A stretch of 64,000 nucleotides of DNA from Allacma fusca. Its lineage: Eukaryota; Arthropoda; Collembola; Symphypleona; Sminthuridae. Location: positions 32,922,001 to 32,986,000 of the forward strand of contig OX359246.1 of assembly GCA_947179485.1 (NCBI GenBank). The letters run 5' to 3'. Within the stretch, counting starts at the first letter, position 1, and each line of letters opens with the position of its first letter. The notes under the pieces were generated by a model. It saw only the letters and a list, made by a program, of their open reading frames with translations. It did no database searches and was not told the DNA's origin. Of the stretch, positions 25,571 through 37,462 are shown one piece after another. Made by a program: the position numbers and the translations under genes.

Positions 25571-25758
25571 GGGCTGGCGACGTCTCCAAAATTCTAAGCA
25601 GTCTAGGGTTCGAAGAAGTTTTTACTAAGCAGTGTCCGGTGTATCTGGCTGATAATATAAAGGATATAATACACTCTGTTTACGATCAGAGCAGTTTACA
25701 CGACATGAACAGAATCCTGAACTCCTCGTCTCACCCTTTGTACAAGTTAGCTTATTAA
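25570..25758 (+). other. Short open frame captured between minisatellite arrays
   Basis: Sixty-two codons ending in TAA, with balanced protein-like composition (for example GDVSKILSSLGFEEVF and CPVYLADNIKDIIHSVYDQS), unlike the AT-rich repeats on both sides. There is no ATG at the start. It may be a captured exon or a fragment of a retroelement gene. I do not recognise the family. Confidence 0.35.
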
Positions 25759-25829
25759 AATGATAAATGCAAGCAGTATCTAAATACCCACATTACATTG
25801 TTAATTGCAATCCTCAATTAATTAATTTT

Positions 25830-26235
25830 CAAAATAATCGTTAATCGTTAATTGCAATCATCAATGAAAATTATTTTTAAAGTAATCGTTAATTGTAATC
25901 ATCAGTGAAAATTATTTCTAAAGTAATCGTTAATTGTAATCAACACGGAAAATTATTTTTAAAGTAATCGTTAATTGTAATCATCAGTGAATAATATTTT
26001 CAAAGTAATCGTTAATTGTAATCATCAGTGAAAATTATTTCTAAAGTAATCGTTAATTGTAATCATCAGTGAAAATTATTTCTAAAGTAATCGTTAATTG
26101 TAATCATCAGTGAATAATATTTTTAAAGTAATCGTTAATCGTAATTATTAATTATTAGTTATAAGCCCATTAATCATTAATTGTAATTATAAATTCATTT
26201 TGTTTTCGAAGTAATCGTTAATCGTTAATTGTAAT
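25830..26235. repeat. Minisatellite, about 44-bp unit, in the hAT-type element
   Basis: About nine units of the form AAGTAATCGTTAATTGTAAT then CATCAGTGAAAATTATTTCT. Related to the array at 25285-25570 through the core TTAATTGTAATCATCA. Confidence 0.85.
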
Positions 26236-26261
26236 CACAAAATTGGAAATTGACATCCCTG

Positions 26262-26568
26262 CAAGTGACGCAAGGAAAACCGGATTAGTGGGAAGTAGTG
26301 TCAAGCCAAAGGAATTAAGAGCATTCCCATCTGCAAAATCCAAAGTTACACAGCTCCAATTATAAAGTTACAAGAAACAATACACACCTAAACCCCCCCC
26401 CCCAACCAGCCCATATAAGGATAAATGACAAAAAATACTGAATTCTCCCAGAAATTAGCAAATCGTTTTTTGCGAATTTGTTTCATCCCGATAGCTCGAA
26501 AACACGGGATATATGGAAGTGGAGCAAAGTCTGTAATTATTCGAGAAATTTTAAAAATTTAAAATTAC
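26262..26568 (-). repeat. Right terminal inverted repeat of the foldback element
   Basis: Reverse complement of 22885-23191. Its inner end was interrupted by the hAT-type insertion. Confidence 0.85.
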
Positions 26569-27229
26569 TATAGAAATTCTTCTAAATTACTACTAGAAAA
26601 ATATTAAAAGCTACTCCCGCTCTAATTACAATTTTCTGTATTTACAAGTTTTGACAGCAGAATTTTAAGGGCGCAGCAAGAGGAAAACAAAAAATTGATT
26701 AAACTTTTAGAGCACGTCAATAACCTTGTCTCAAATTTGAAACACCGTTGCGTTGGAGAGGGCCGTAAAGACGTGGAAGGTTTTCCAGAAGTTGAAGAGG
26801 TCAAAACAACGGGACCTAGGTCAGATTTGATTTTGACTTGATTTATCGTGCATTATAAAAGGTCTGATCTCCCCAGAGTAGCATTGGAGAAGGATAAAGT
26901 TTATCTACAAAACCATTTCTTGATTTGAGTATTCTTGTTTGGTTTGTTATGAAGGTTTTGTATACGTAGAAAGTGGTAAAAGAGTTTGACATAAAAACAA
27001 CACTTTTTACACAAAATTTATGCGCACTATCTCAGTTATGGTGATAGGGAAAATTTAAACTGCAGTATTAAGGAAATGAGCTGGTTTGTAAAGGGTTTGA
27101 ATTTCCCAGCAACCTGACTGCAAGACGAGAGCGTCACTTCCCCCAAAGGGAAAGTGACGCTTTGAACTCAACAATTAGGGACAGGCTTTGAACGGTTCAT
27201 GTGCGGTACTCTCGCTCACATGGCATGAT

Positions 27230-27600
27230 TATGTGAACATTTATGTAAGTTTCTCGCTTAATCTTCTGAAAAACTCTGACATTCCTGATAATAACTTTTC
27301 TATTGGAACCTTTATTAGCCCAAATTTAAATAATTGATTAATAAATCCATTAAGATCCAACTTGAAGTTGGATTGTATGAATAATGTTTTTACAATGAAA
27401 TATTCAACGATAAAAATGAATTGTTACCGTAGTTTAATTACCTTAGGGATGAAATCCTGCTAGCTCGTTTGACTCGACATTTATGTCTGTGGTTACGTTA
27501 AGTACCCTCTAACTTAATAATACTACTTTATTAGACATAAAATATTTTCACTAGTAACCGTTCTGGCTTCAGATTTTTTGAATCCCTGAGCAAACTCGAA
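27230..27600 (+). repeat. Dispersed repeat Y, copy 1
   Basis: Roughly 75-80% alike by eye to 33311-33712. Landmarks are AACATTTATGTAAGTTTCTC, CCAACTTGAAGTTGGATTGT and GTACCCTCTAACTTAAT. The second copy sits in intron 3 of acetyl-CoA synthetase 2. Confidence 0.75.
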
Positions 27601-28004
27601 ACTTCTTTAACTTAATTAAATAATCGTAATAATATTCATGTACATACATGCAAATTATTTATTTATACAGTTTACTCAAACTACAAAATTTCCAACATTG
27701 TACAAAACACAAAGTTTAAACTGCCACTTTTGTGGGGACCTACCTATTTTATAGAAATGTCTAGCCAAAAGTGCGAAATGTCCCTAGAATGCTGGACATT
27801 TTCAAAACAAGACACAGTTGGAATAACGATAATTTAGTTTTATTCAAGTCCTGCCTCACAGTATGGCCAAAATATTTGTCCGCATGATGGTTTTGACAGT
27901 TGGAACTGTAACTCTTCACACTTCTGGAAAAGAATTTCGTTAAAAATGATAGAATCACACGTTTAGCATCGTTGGCCCTTAAATATATTATCTTCAAGTA
28001 CTTG

Positions 28005-28320
28005 TTAAGTTTAAGATCCTTCCAAGCTCTTCAGTGAATAACTGAGAGTCATTCTTGTAACATGTAATTTTAGTTGTTCAATCTTCATTTCATCTTTCCC
28101 TTTTATTTCTGTTTTAATAAAAACCAATAATTAGTCTTCGGATTAATGTAAAACTCCAATCAATCTTTTATTCAATCTCATCCTTCATTCAGCACGATCA
28201 ATAATTATTTACAAATCACTGTTTTATCCCATATTCATTATCAAATCAGTACGTAAATAATCTATGAGTTAGGCTTAAATGGTATGATCATAACCTACTC
28301 TTTCAATATTTCATACTGCA
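28005..28320 (-). repeat. Dispersed repeat Z, copy 2 (inverted)
   Basis: Reverse complement, diverged, of 24630-24950. Confidence 0.7.
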
Positions 28321-29112
28321 CACAATTCCGTAGCACTATTGGGATATAAAAATCTTTGAGGTACAATACTGAGATTTCTGCGATGTTATTAACGTCGGGA
28401 AAAATAGAAACCAAAGGTGTAAATTTACATGAAACTATTGATTTGGAGACTGAAGGAAATACCAGCACATGTTCCGATCAACAAGAATCGAAGAAATTCA
28501 AAAATGCATTTTGTGATCGTATTATCACTTATGACAGGGACAGGCTAATGAATTTATTCTATTCGTTCTGAACTTGAAGGAAGCATAATAATTGTATTTA
28601 CGGATTATCGGATATCCGCAGATAGGATCGGACGATGAAAGATGTTTATCCGAAATTCTCCGATAGCCATTCCGATCCGGATAGCCGGTTCAAAAAAGTT
28701 TCGGATAAAATATTTTAATCAAAAATAGTAAATTCGGATAGGATAGGATAGGATGTAGTTATATTCAAATTTGAGGATATAAAAAATACGGGACCCATAA
28801 TGGCTTTATCCTATCCGTGCAGAGCCTTACTGGATACATTTTTAAGAATATTTTGCAGATCTTAAATACATCTTTTCAATGAAAACACGTTTATCTAGTT
28901 CCCGACATCCCAGCTGGATTTGTTTAGAATAATTTTCGGATTTATTCATCATTGTAGTACCAGAAATATTTTTCTGACCTCTCTCTTACTTGGACTGTGG
29001 TTCTAATAATTACTATTGCACACACATATGATGTGGTCCCCACCCGAAACATTCTTAAAAAATTCCAATGATTTTATTGATCCCCAGTATTTTAAAAGTG
29101 TTCGTAATGTTC

Positions 29113-30364
29113 TTAAAATGCAGAAATTAGACGAGAACAACCCTCAGAAGACAATATAGGATTTAATGTACCATCTCGGAGAACGGGTACGAAATTGGTA
29201 CAATCCTTTGGAACCGTCTGTTTTAAAACTCCTTGAAATATGCTCTTCGGGGAGACTTCCACAACCACAGCGTTATTTGGTATGTGAAGGGTTGCTTCGT
29301 AGAACCAAACCGGTTCCAGAAAGTTCCTTACAAAATACTCCTCTGAGCAATGTGACACATCCCTCAAATTCCAGTTACTTTCCTTGGCTGAAGTACAGAC
29401 CCACTTATGACTGCGGGCTTTCTCATTTGGAACCACCCCTTCCAGATATTTTCGAAAGAGGTTACCTGCTGGTATCGCCAGAGGGCTATGTGGGGAATAA
29501 TTACAGGAGTCTACCAATTTGGCGAAGATCCCTTTTCTTTGAAGTTCTTCTACAAAGCTGAGTACAGGGCCAAGGGATCCGGAAACCGTTACATTTTCAG
29601 CGGCGTTATTGCACGCTGCGTAAACATTGTCTGGACACTGATTCTGTAAAACATTCCAAGACATTCCTACGGCTGCCATGGCTCCTTGTTCCAAACGTCC
29701 TTCATGCATGGCCCGACCTCTCATGTCGCTGATGACAAGCACTTGCTCTGCAGTGAGACATCCGTCAGCATAGCCACATAACACTTCACCAGCGGAGTGT
29801 CCAATGAAGCCGCTAGGTTCCGTGACGAACGTGGCCCGGAGTGTTTCATAAAGTGCCAGCTAAAGGGATGGTTTTAGTGTAAATAAATAATTTTTAATTC
29901 ATAAGTTTGTAATGTTATATCAGGCACCTGGAGTGATGAAGAGCATGCAAAAGCGGAACGAATATCCTTAAAAATTAAGTCGTTGCTCCTCCTCAGAAGT
30001 GGATCCAAGTCGATTCCCAGGTTCCGTAGCGTCACTCTTGACTCTTGTATGGAATTTCCGAAGGGCTCGAAGGACCATAATTCCTTCGGAACCTCATTAC
30101 ACTGTGAGCCCAGGCCTGAGAATACAAACCATAGAGGGCGTCTTCTATCTTGGATTTTGATCGACAACCTGTCGATGCCGATGTCCCGAGTAAGACTAGC
30201 ACCAGATTGGACTGAGCTACCGAAAAATGTCTTTCGTAGTTGACCCTTCGAATCCAATTTCATAATTTTTAATTACTAATTCATGTATATAATCAAATAA
30301 AATTTGATATTCTCACTTGAAATGTTGTTCGGAGACCCGTGAAACGATTTCGTGCCGACTGCAT
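29113..30364 (-). CDS. Stand-alone malonyl/acetyltransferase (FASN MAT-domain) protein B
   Basis: Exons 30364-30317, 30245-29928 and 29859-29113, all phase 0, give 370 residues. Exons 1 and 3 have exactly the lengths of those in gene A (48 and 747 bases). The N-terminus MQSARNRFTGLRTTFQ matches gene A. Active residues are Ser144 in GHSAGE, Arg169 and His246 in SPHSP. Like A, it contains only the MAT domain, so any activity must act on an ACP supplied by another protein, for example the neighbouring FASN. The acceptor before exon 2 (TTCGAAG) is pyrimidine-poor, so that junction is less sure. It sits head to head with acetyl-CoA synthetase 2, about 2 kb apart, repeating the arrangement of gene A and synthetase 1. 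Confidence 0.8.
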
Positions 30365-32323
30365 CTTTGTTAAGAGATCTTCCTTCAAAATTAGATCTAA
30401 GACTCTTGATGACTAAATTTGCTTCCATGAAATGTAATTGAATTGTAACTTTACAAACTTAACTATATAATTTTCCTTGAAGCATATTGTTATAATAGAG
30501 GAACTAGAGACAGCAGGTTATTAGGAACGAATACAGTCATCAATTGACATTCACATAATGACTATTTTATCTACGTGTGAAGTTCTCATATTTATTACGG
30601 AAAAAACAGATTAGATGTCGGATTTCGATATAGAAATAGCTTTAATGACAACCTTCAAAATGCTACAAAGTTTTCGAATCAATTACTAATCACCAACAGG
30701 GACCATTGATCCTTTGCTCCCCCCTCTCCTATAGAGAGCAGTAGCTCATCAAATAATCAAGTCTTTTATCTGGAAGCCAATAATTCTCTTGAAGATTTTC
30801 AAGAAAAATTTCCATTAACCCGCATTAATATTCCCAATTCCTGTCACAAGGGTGGAATACATCAGACAAACTGGGAGTTTTGAATTTTTTCCCCCAAAAT
30901 CGTTGTTTCACTGCCTTAAGGTGTTTCGTATGTTATACGTAAGACTATTTTGAAGGGAACGTTAAGGGCTTCTCAGAACGATGTTTAGCAAACCACTCAA
31001 ATATAGATACGGGAAGATAATCGATGTGGTCAGAATGGATATCACTGAATTAAAATCCTCCAGATTTTTGAAAGCTACAGGAAATGTTTGGCTACACACG
31101 AAGACATGAAAAACAGTGTTAGAAATGGGGGGGGGAGCTCGATGCCGAGAACTCACTTATTTTTGTAATGGTAATGAAAGCAATAAGTTTTTTTTTGAAA
31201 GTCCGTAGTTCATGTACCTACTTAACATTACTGCTGTGTAGACCGTAATAGAATTCCCACATCGTGAAACACTATTTCCTGCTTTTTAAGCTCAATTAAA
31301 ACTTAGCTTGCAAATGGACTCAATGGTGTATATTTTACGCTACAATTACACGAGTAGAAACCGTTCTTCTTCGGGCCGACGGCATACACCGTATGTAATT
31401 ATTAATGTATGTGTGTGTATGTATATAAAATATTACGTATGTATTGGTATAAATCCTCCTCGAAGCTTTTATGTGTCTATTTTATATTCCAGCTGAAATG
31501 AATGGCTGATTAGGAATATACATATAAATAGTTGTAATCGTGTAGATATTCCACTCACGTTCTCACAGACGTGCAAATAGCAAATACTTATTAGAATTCA
31601 AAATACACATTATATAAGTTTAGCCTAATTCAAGAACTTGGTCTAATGTCCAATTGTCCCATCCTTTGTTAATCCTGCTTGTTAATAAAATCATCCCTTT
31701 ACTTCATACTGCCAGAACGTATTGACTCTCACACTACACTTAAATTATTGTTGCTATTTTAATTGTTGTAGAGCACAATTTTGCCACTTCGTAGCGAAAC
31801 CCACATTTTCCTTCCGTCTCCGAAGTCAACTGAACTGGGAAACGCAAACGTCATAGTCATTTTGGTCGGTAACTCTTAAAATACAATTTACAAAAACCCC
31901 ATTTAAGGCCATACAACTCCTATTCCAAAACATCTAATTTCAGACTAACTTTGAAAAATTCCATGGATTCCTGTAATCCGATTATAACTATAAGTTACAT
32001 ATATGCAAATGTATACAATTATTAGAGATTACTCCGAAATCTGAGGGTTGGATTAAGCTGAAATAATATTCACAATTTACAAACAAATATAATAGGAAAG
32101 AAAGTCTCAGGTCGTAGTAGGCCTTTGAATTTGTGTCTTCTCTGTACCGATTACTGGAAAGGTGGGGAACACGCCCGGATTTTTCTGTACACAAGAAATT
32201 AATTTGTCATCAAGAGGGCAAAAGAGAAATCTTCCTTAAAAAGTTGTTTTCCCGCCTCCAAAAACTTTGACTTGAAAATCAGCCAAAACGCTCAAATAAA
32301 AGAAGATTTTACTTAAATTTCAG
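30365..32323. other. Divergent intergenic region between MAT gene B and acetyl-CoA synthetase 2
   Basis: Contains the 5' flanks of both genes and dispersed repeat X copy 2 (about 31460-32056). The first coding exon of synthetase 2 should be here, but I could not place it. Confidence 0.5.
31460..32056 (+). repeat. Dispersed repeat X, copy 2
   Basis: Diverged direct copy of 23940-24375, with about 120 extra bases near 31810-31930. Confidence 0.6.
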
Positions 32324-35300
32324 ATCATCCCCGTCATATCTGAAATGGTAAGGACGAGGAAAAATCCCGGTCAATTCTTTTAAGGATCCTTTCACCCAAT
32401 TTATGTTCATTTATAATTTATTTTATTTTATCTAATTTTTATTTTGAAATGATTTCCAGACTTACCAACCTCCAAAAAGGATTTCCGACAGTGCTCATGT
32501 CAAATCTATGGAAGACTATGAGGCCATGTATAAATTATCAGTGGCAGATCCGGAGGCATTTTGGGGCCAGATTTCAAAAGAATTTCATTTCCAACAAGAC
32601 CAGCCAAGAAATGAACCATTTTTTGAGTACAATTTTGATGTTAATAAAGGCCCAATTAGTATTAATATGCTCAAGGGGGCAAAAACTAACGCCTGCTATA
32701 ATGCGCTGGATTGGAGCATTCAACGGAGAGGAATTGGCCAGAATATAGCTTATCATTGGTATTGTCCAGGTTTTTTTTTTCAAATAACAATTTTTTGGTA
32801 ATTAACTATTTCTGCAAAGGAAAATATAGGTGATGGTATTTTGTTGTACGTCCTTTTTTTTATTAGCGGAAATAATTATTAGTATTTACACTTGGTGATC
32901 AAGCGTGGATATTTTATTTCACGCTTGTAAGGATATGGTATGATTTTGGTCAATACATTTTTATATGCACATAATGCCTTTGGAATTTTCAAGGGAAGGG
33001 AGTGAGGCCGATGATAAAGGGAGCATTACCTACGATGACCTACTGAGGGAAGTTTGCAGGTTTTCGAATGCACTCAAGTCCCTTGGAGTCAAAAAGGGTG
33101 ACAGGGTTGTGATTTATATGCCGGTCATAGTGGAAATAACTGTGGCGCTCTTGGCTTGTGCGAGGATAGGAGTTGTACATTCAGTTGTGGTAAAGTTAGA
33201 ATTTTAAATTATTCAAGTGCGTAGCATAGTGAGCCAAACGTTGAGGTTCTGTACTCGAACAAAAAAGTTGTAAAGCATGGGAATTTATTGCTTTTTTAAT
33301 TTATGAAGGTTACGAGAACATTTATGTAAGTTTCTCGCAGATTCATCTGAAAAATCCTGTCATTCCTGACATTAATTTATTATAATGAAAACTTTTCTCA
33401 GGCCGTAATTTAACTAAATAGTTAATAAAACCAGTAATGTCCAACTTCAAGTTGGATTGTATGAGTAATGTTTTTACAATGAAATTTCCAGTGGCAAAAA
33501 TATTGATTTTTACTCACGGATAACTACCTTAGGGCTGAAATCGTGCTAGCTCTGAGTCGACATTTATGACTGTGTTTACGTTATGTACCCTCTAACTTAA
33601 TTATACTGCACCATAAACAAAATAGCCATTTCACAGTAATTACTCATTCTAGTCATTATTGTATTTTATTTGGGGCTTGCGCTGACGAACCAGAGTTTTT
33701 TGAACATTTCTGTACATTTCAGTTTGGAGGCTACTCTGCTGAGTCAGTGGCTAATAGGATTTTGGACGCCCAGGCTCGTGTGGTTATTACGGCGGATGGG
33801 ACGTGTCGAGGAGATAAGATCATACCATTGAAAGGAATTACTGATAAGGTATATATGTATATGACACATATGTTGATAATTATACAATATCTGAACTTAT
33901 TGTTAGTGCTGGGAATGTTCGGGTCTGTTCAAAGATATCGGGTCTATGGTCTGAACCTTATGCAGGAATGGTCCTTATGGCTATTTCAAAATATACGAAC
34001 AGATTCATTGGTCCCTTATACCTTTGGAACATATACCCTTTGATTGATGACCCTATGGTTGGGAAAATTCCCAGCACAAATCTGAACAAGCATCAATAAT
34101 TATTTCAGAATAATGTAATCCCCACATTCCCCACATTAAAAGCAATGATTTCAGAAAATAATCCAAAACCCACACTCAAACTATAAAGCGCATTAATACT
34201 CATTCCAATTTTTTTTACCTAGTTTCTTAAATCCCTGTAGTTTTTATTAGCTACTCTAAAATTTAAGCTAGTTTTTTAAGCATTTAGTCAATAATCCAGA
34301 ATACAAGGGATAGTCGCAAGTTATTTTATTATTGTCTTTTTCCCACGCCTTTTTTGACTCATCCCATGAACTATAATTTTCCATCCACAATAATTTTTTT
34401 TAATGATTCGAAAATGTGACTGAAGTAATAAAATCTAATCCTTATCAAAATTCTTATAGGCGATTGAATTATGCAACGAGCAGGGACATAAAGTCGAGCA
34501 TACAATTGTGGTGGAGCATTTTCCAAGGCTAAAGAAGTTTGCTGTAAGAAAGGAAAAGGTATGAAAACTTTTATAATTTATATCCCAAATTTTCAAGGAC
34601 TTTCTTCCTAGTGCAATTAATTCCTGGGAGTTTTACAGTAATTGACAGAAATATTAACCATAGACTTAATCTTATCCTTCAATTAGAACTATGATCAAGG
34701 TCCGTTAGACAGATTGTATCATGATATTATTGCCAATCAGCCTGACACTTGTGAGCCAGAGTGGATGGATGCTGAAGATCCTCTATTCATATTGTACACA
34801 AGGTATAATAATTAATTATTACTACATGGGGTAGTTCCTGCTGGATGGTTTTAATTAATTTATGGTTAATAATTGTTTTGTTACAATCACTTGAATATTC
34901 CAGCGGGTCCACAGGAAAGCCCAAAGGAGTTGTTCACACCACTGGTGGTTACATGATATATGCCGCTCTGACATTTAAACTCATCTTTGATTACCAGCCT
35001 GGGGATGTGTTCTGGTGTACTGCGGACATTGGCTGGCTCACTGGTCACACCATGATGGTATACGGACCCTTGATTACTGGTGCCACCTGTGTTCTTGTGA
35101 GTCATTTTAATAGTATATGTCAAATGTAGTTGCATATGCACATAAGAGGTGTCAGCTTATATCAACAGTTACTCTTGCATTAATGTTTAATTTTCACAAA
35201 ACGTTTTGTACATTATAGTTTGAAGGAATGCCGCTATACCCTTGTTATACTAGGGTTTGGGAAATCATTGAAAAATACAAGGTCAGCCAGTTGTTCTTGG

Positions 35301-37462
35301 CCCCGACGATTATCCGAAGTTTGATGAAATTCAAAGCCAATACTACACTTCCGTTAGTTACTTTTTAAAAAATTTAAAGTAAACACGAAACTACCTTCAG
35401 AATTTAATTCAAGAAGATTTTAAAATAGTAATCAAGAGGCTTGTGTGTTTGATTGTGCGCAGATACGATATTTCTTCTCTGAAAGTTTTAGGAACAGCAG
35501 GTGAGAAATCTGTAATAATTTATGGTAGTAAATATATGAGAGCAGGTACTCCGGAATGTTTAAGCAAGTGTGGGAGGGGTCACATTTTTACTTTTAAGGA
35601 CAAGCCTAGTTTAAATATATGTAAGTTGTGCTGAACAATTTTAATTCCAGGATTTTATGAAGAATTCCCTAACAGATATAAAAATGTGTACATTAGCAAG
35701 CATAATCAGGTCTAGGCCAACACTTAAGATCACAGCAGTCAAACTAAAGAAGTAAAGACGGGAACTTTTATTCCTGTATTTTAGGTTCAAAACTTTTCAA
35801 AAAATAAAATTCAGGACTGTTATACATCTTTTCCAGAACAAATCCAATTTTAATTGCAATTGTTGCACTGATGTGATCGAAAAAATAAGGGGGCTGCAAA
35901 CATTTCCAGCACTTCTGGTGCTTTGCTTAAATGGAACAAATCTTTGGCACAAAACTTGTGCATGCATATGTGTTTTGCCAAACACACGATTCCATGATTG
36001 AGTTTTTAGCTATTATAATTTTCTTGAGTTGAGATCCTATAAAGAAATGTTTACGGTTTTTATGATTAGTAATAAGTTAAGCCTGTAAAATTATTCAAAA
36101 ATATTTTATTCCTTAAAAGTGGGGGCGACATTTGAACAGATTGTATCTTCTTTATTTTTCATTTGGGGGTGACAATCTTCGCTCATTTCGGAGTGCCTGT
36201 ATGAGAAAACAAAGGTGTTTAATGAATACTTGCTGCTAATCCAATTGAAACTAATTACGTCACTTTTTCAAATAAGGGGAGCCCATTAACCGAGAGGCTT
36301 GGCTCTGGTACTTGGAAGTAATGGGCAATAACCAGTGTGCCGTTGTGGATACTTACTGGCAAACGGAGACAGGTGGACCTTGCATTACACCATTGCCTGG
36401 AGCTACACCTACCAGACCTGGCTCAGCCGTATGTTTAACTTGTTCCTTTGCATCTAAAAAAAATTACACAATTATTTAAATAATTTTATGAACATGTTTG
36501 AACGTTTTTTCACATTTCCTTCTCAGACATTCCCATTTTTCGGTGTGGTCCCAGTACTTTTAGACGAGACAGGTCGTGTGATTGAAGGGGAGGGAGAAGG
36601 ATATTTGGTGTACAAACAACCATGGCCTGGTCTGATGCGAACGATTTATGGGGACCATGAACGCTTTGAAGAAACCTATTTTCATAAATTCCCCGGCTAT
36701 TATTACACTGGAGATGGTCAGTTTTTGTTCCAAGGAGACTCAATCAGAGAGAGGGACCACTCAAAGACAATTTTGCAAATTTAATTTACAATTCTTATGC
36801 ATTATTTCAGGGGCTACCAGAGACCGTGATGGGTACATTTGGATCACCGGCAGGGTGGACGATACGCTCAATGTATCTGGCCATTTACTCAGCACGGTTC
36901 AAGTTGAGTCGGCCATATTGGAACATAAATGTAAAAATGAATTCAAATTTAATTTGAAAGTCAAGCAATATCTACAAAAAATATTATTCATTAAATAAAT
37001 TGATAGTATCTGATGAAATTAATAAATTCTTTTTAGCTGTGTCAGAGGCAGCTGTAGTCCCAGTTGACCACGTTATAAAAGGACAAGCTCTCTACTGTTT
37101 TGTGGTTGTAAATGATGGTGTAGAATCTAACAGGTCTTTAATGGCGGAAATTTCGGACAAAGGTTTGAAACGAATGATTTAGGGGATTTCTTAAAATAAA
37201 TATAATAATTATTGGAGGGTAGTGACGACGGTTCATGTTGGAATAATAATGTGTGTTTGTGTTCATAGTGAGAAACAAAATAGGCCCGATTGCCAGTCCG
37301 GAGAAAATCCATTTTGCGCAAGCCTTGCCAAAGACCAGGTCGGGTAAGGTCATGCGCAGGCTCCTTCGTAAAATTGCTATTGGAGAAACTGATTTCGGAG
37401 ATATTTCCACCCTTGCTGATGAGTCCGTCATAGGCCTTCTTCTTGAGAGGCCAAGAGCTTAA
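32324..37462 (+). CDS. Acetyl-CoA synthetase 2 (ACSS2-like, AMP-forming; start not located)
   Basis: Exons: 32324-32347 (partial first), 32460-32758, 32994-33189, 33723-33848, 34460-34558, 34687-34802, 34904-35096, 35219-35352, 35463-35500, 36277-36428, 36527-36716, 36811-36930, 37037-37162, 37269-37462. From 32460 on, all thirteen exon lengths and phases equal those of synthetase 1. The motifs are present: [32 protein letters not shown] and the catalytic Lys in [11 protein letters not shown]. The short exon at 32324 corresponds to the end of exon 1 of the twin (both end in EM) but is preceded by an acceptor, so an upstream exon with the ATG is missing from my model. Exons 3 and 10 use AAG acceptors. 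An AATAAA lies at 37587. Function as for the twin: acetate activation for lipid synthesis or acetylation. Confidence 0.9.
33311..33712 (+). repeat. Dispersed repeat Y, copy 2
   Basis: Lies in intron 3 of acetyl-CoA synthetase 2, ending just before exon 4. Direct copy of 27230-27600. Confidence 0.75.

Larger units (their letters stand above)
25194..26261. mobile_element. hAT-type non-autonomous element with 8-bp target duplication
   Basis: The ends are CAGGGATGTCAA and its inverted copy TTGACATCCCTG. Both flanks carry the same 8 bases, CAAGTGAC (25186-25193 and 26262-26269). An 8-bp duplication and ends starting with CAGGG are hallmarks of the hAT superfamily. There is no transposase frame. 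The inside is two minisatellite arrays around a short open frame. It landed in the right arm of the foldback element, since the flanking CAAGTGACG belongs to that arm, so it is younger than the foldback. Confidence 0.88.
22885..26568. mobile_element. Foldback-type element with about 307 bp terminal inverted repeats
   Basis: The segment 22885-23191 reappears inverted at 26262-26568, starting with GTAATTTTAAATTTTTAAAA at each outer end and including a run of 12 or so G (C in the other arm). TA lies one base inside each outer end, compatible with a TA target duplication, but I cannot prove the exact borders. Between the arms lie degenerate CAGTC repeats, dispersed repeats and a nested hAT-type element. 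No transposase frame is seen, so it is non-autonomous. Its left end abuts the MAT pseudogene. Confidence 0.8.
26569..29112. other. Intergenic region with dispersed repeats
   Basis: Between the foldback element and MAT gene B. It holds dispersed repeat Y copy 1, repeat Z copy 2, and at 28595-28830 an irregular region rich in GGATAGGATAGGAT and TCCGATCCGGAT words. No gene recognised. Confidence 0.5.

Noticed and set aside
25285-26235. CRISPR or replication-origin array
   Set aside because: Direct AT-rich tandem units without spacers, inside a transposable element defined by its own ends and target duplication.
28356-28571. 71-codon plus-strand open frame
   Set aside because: No homology recognised, no flanking splice pattern, within a repeat-rich interval.
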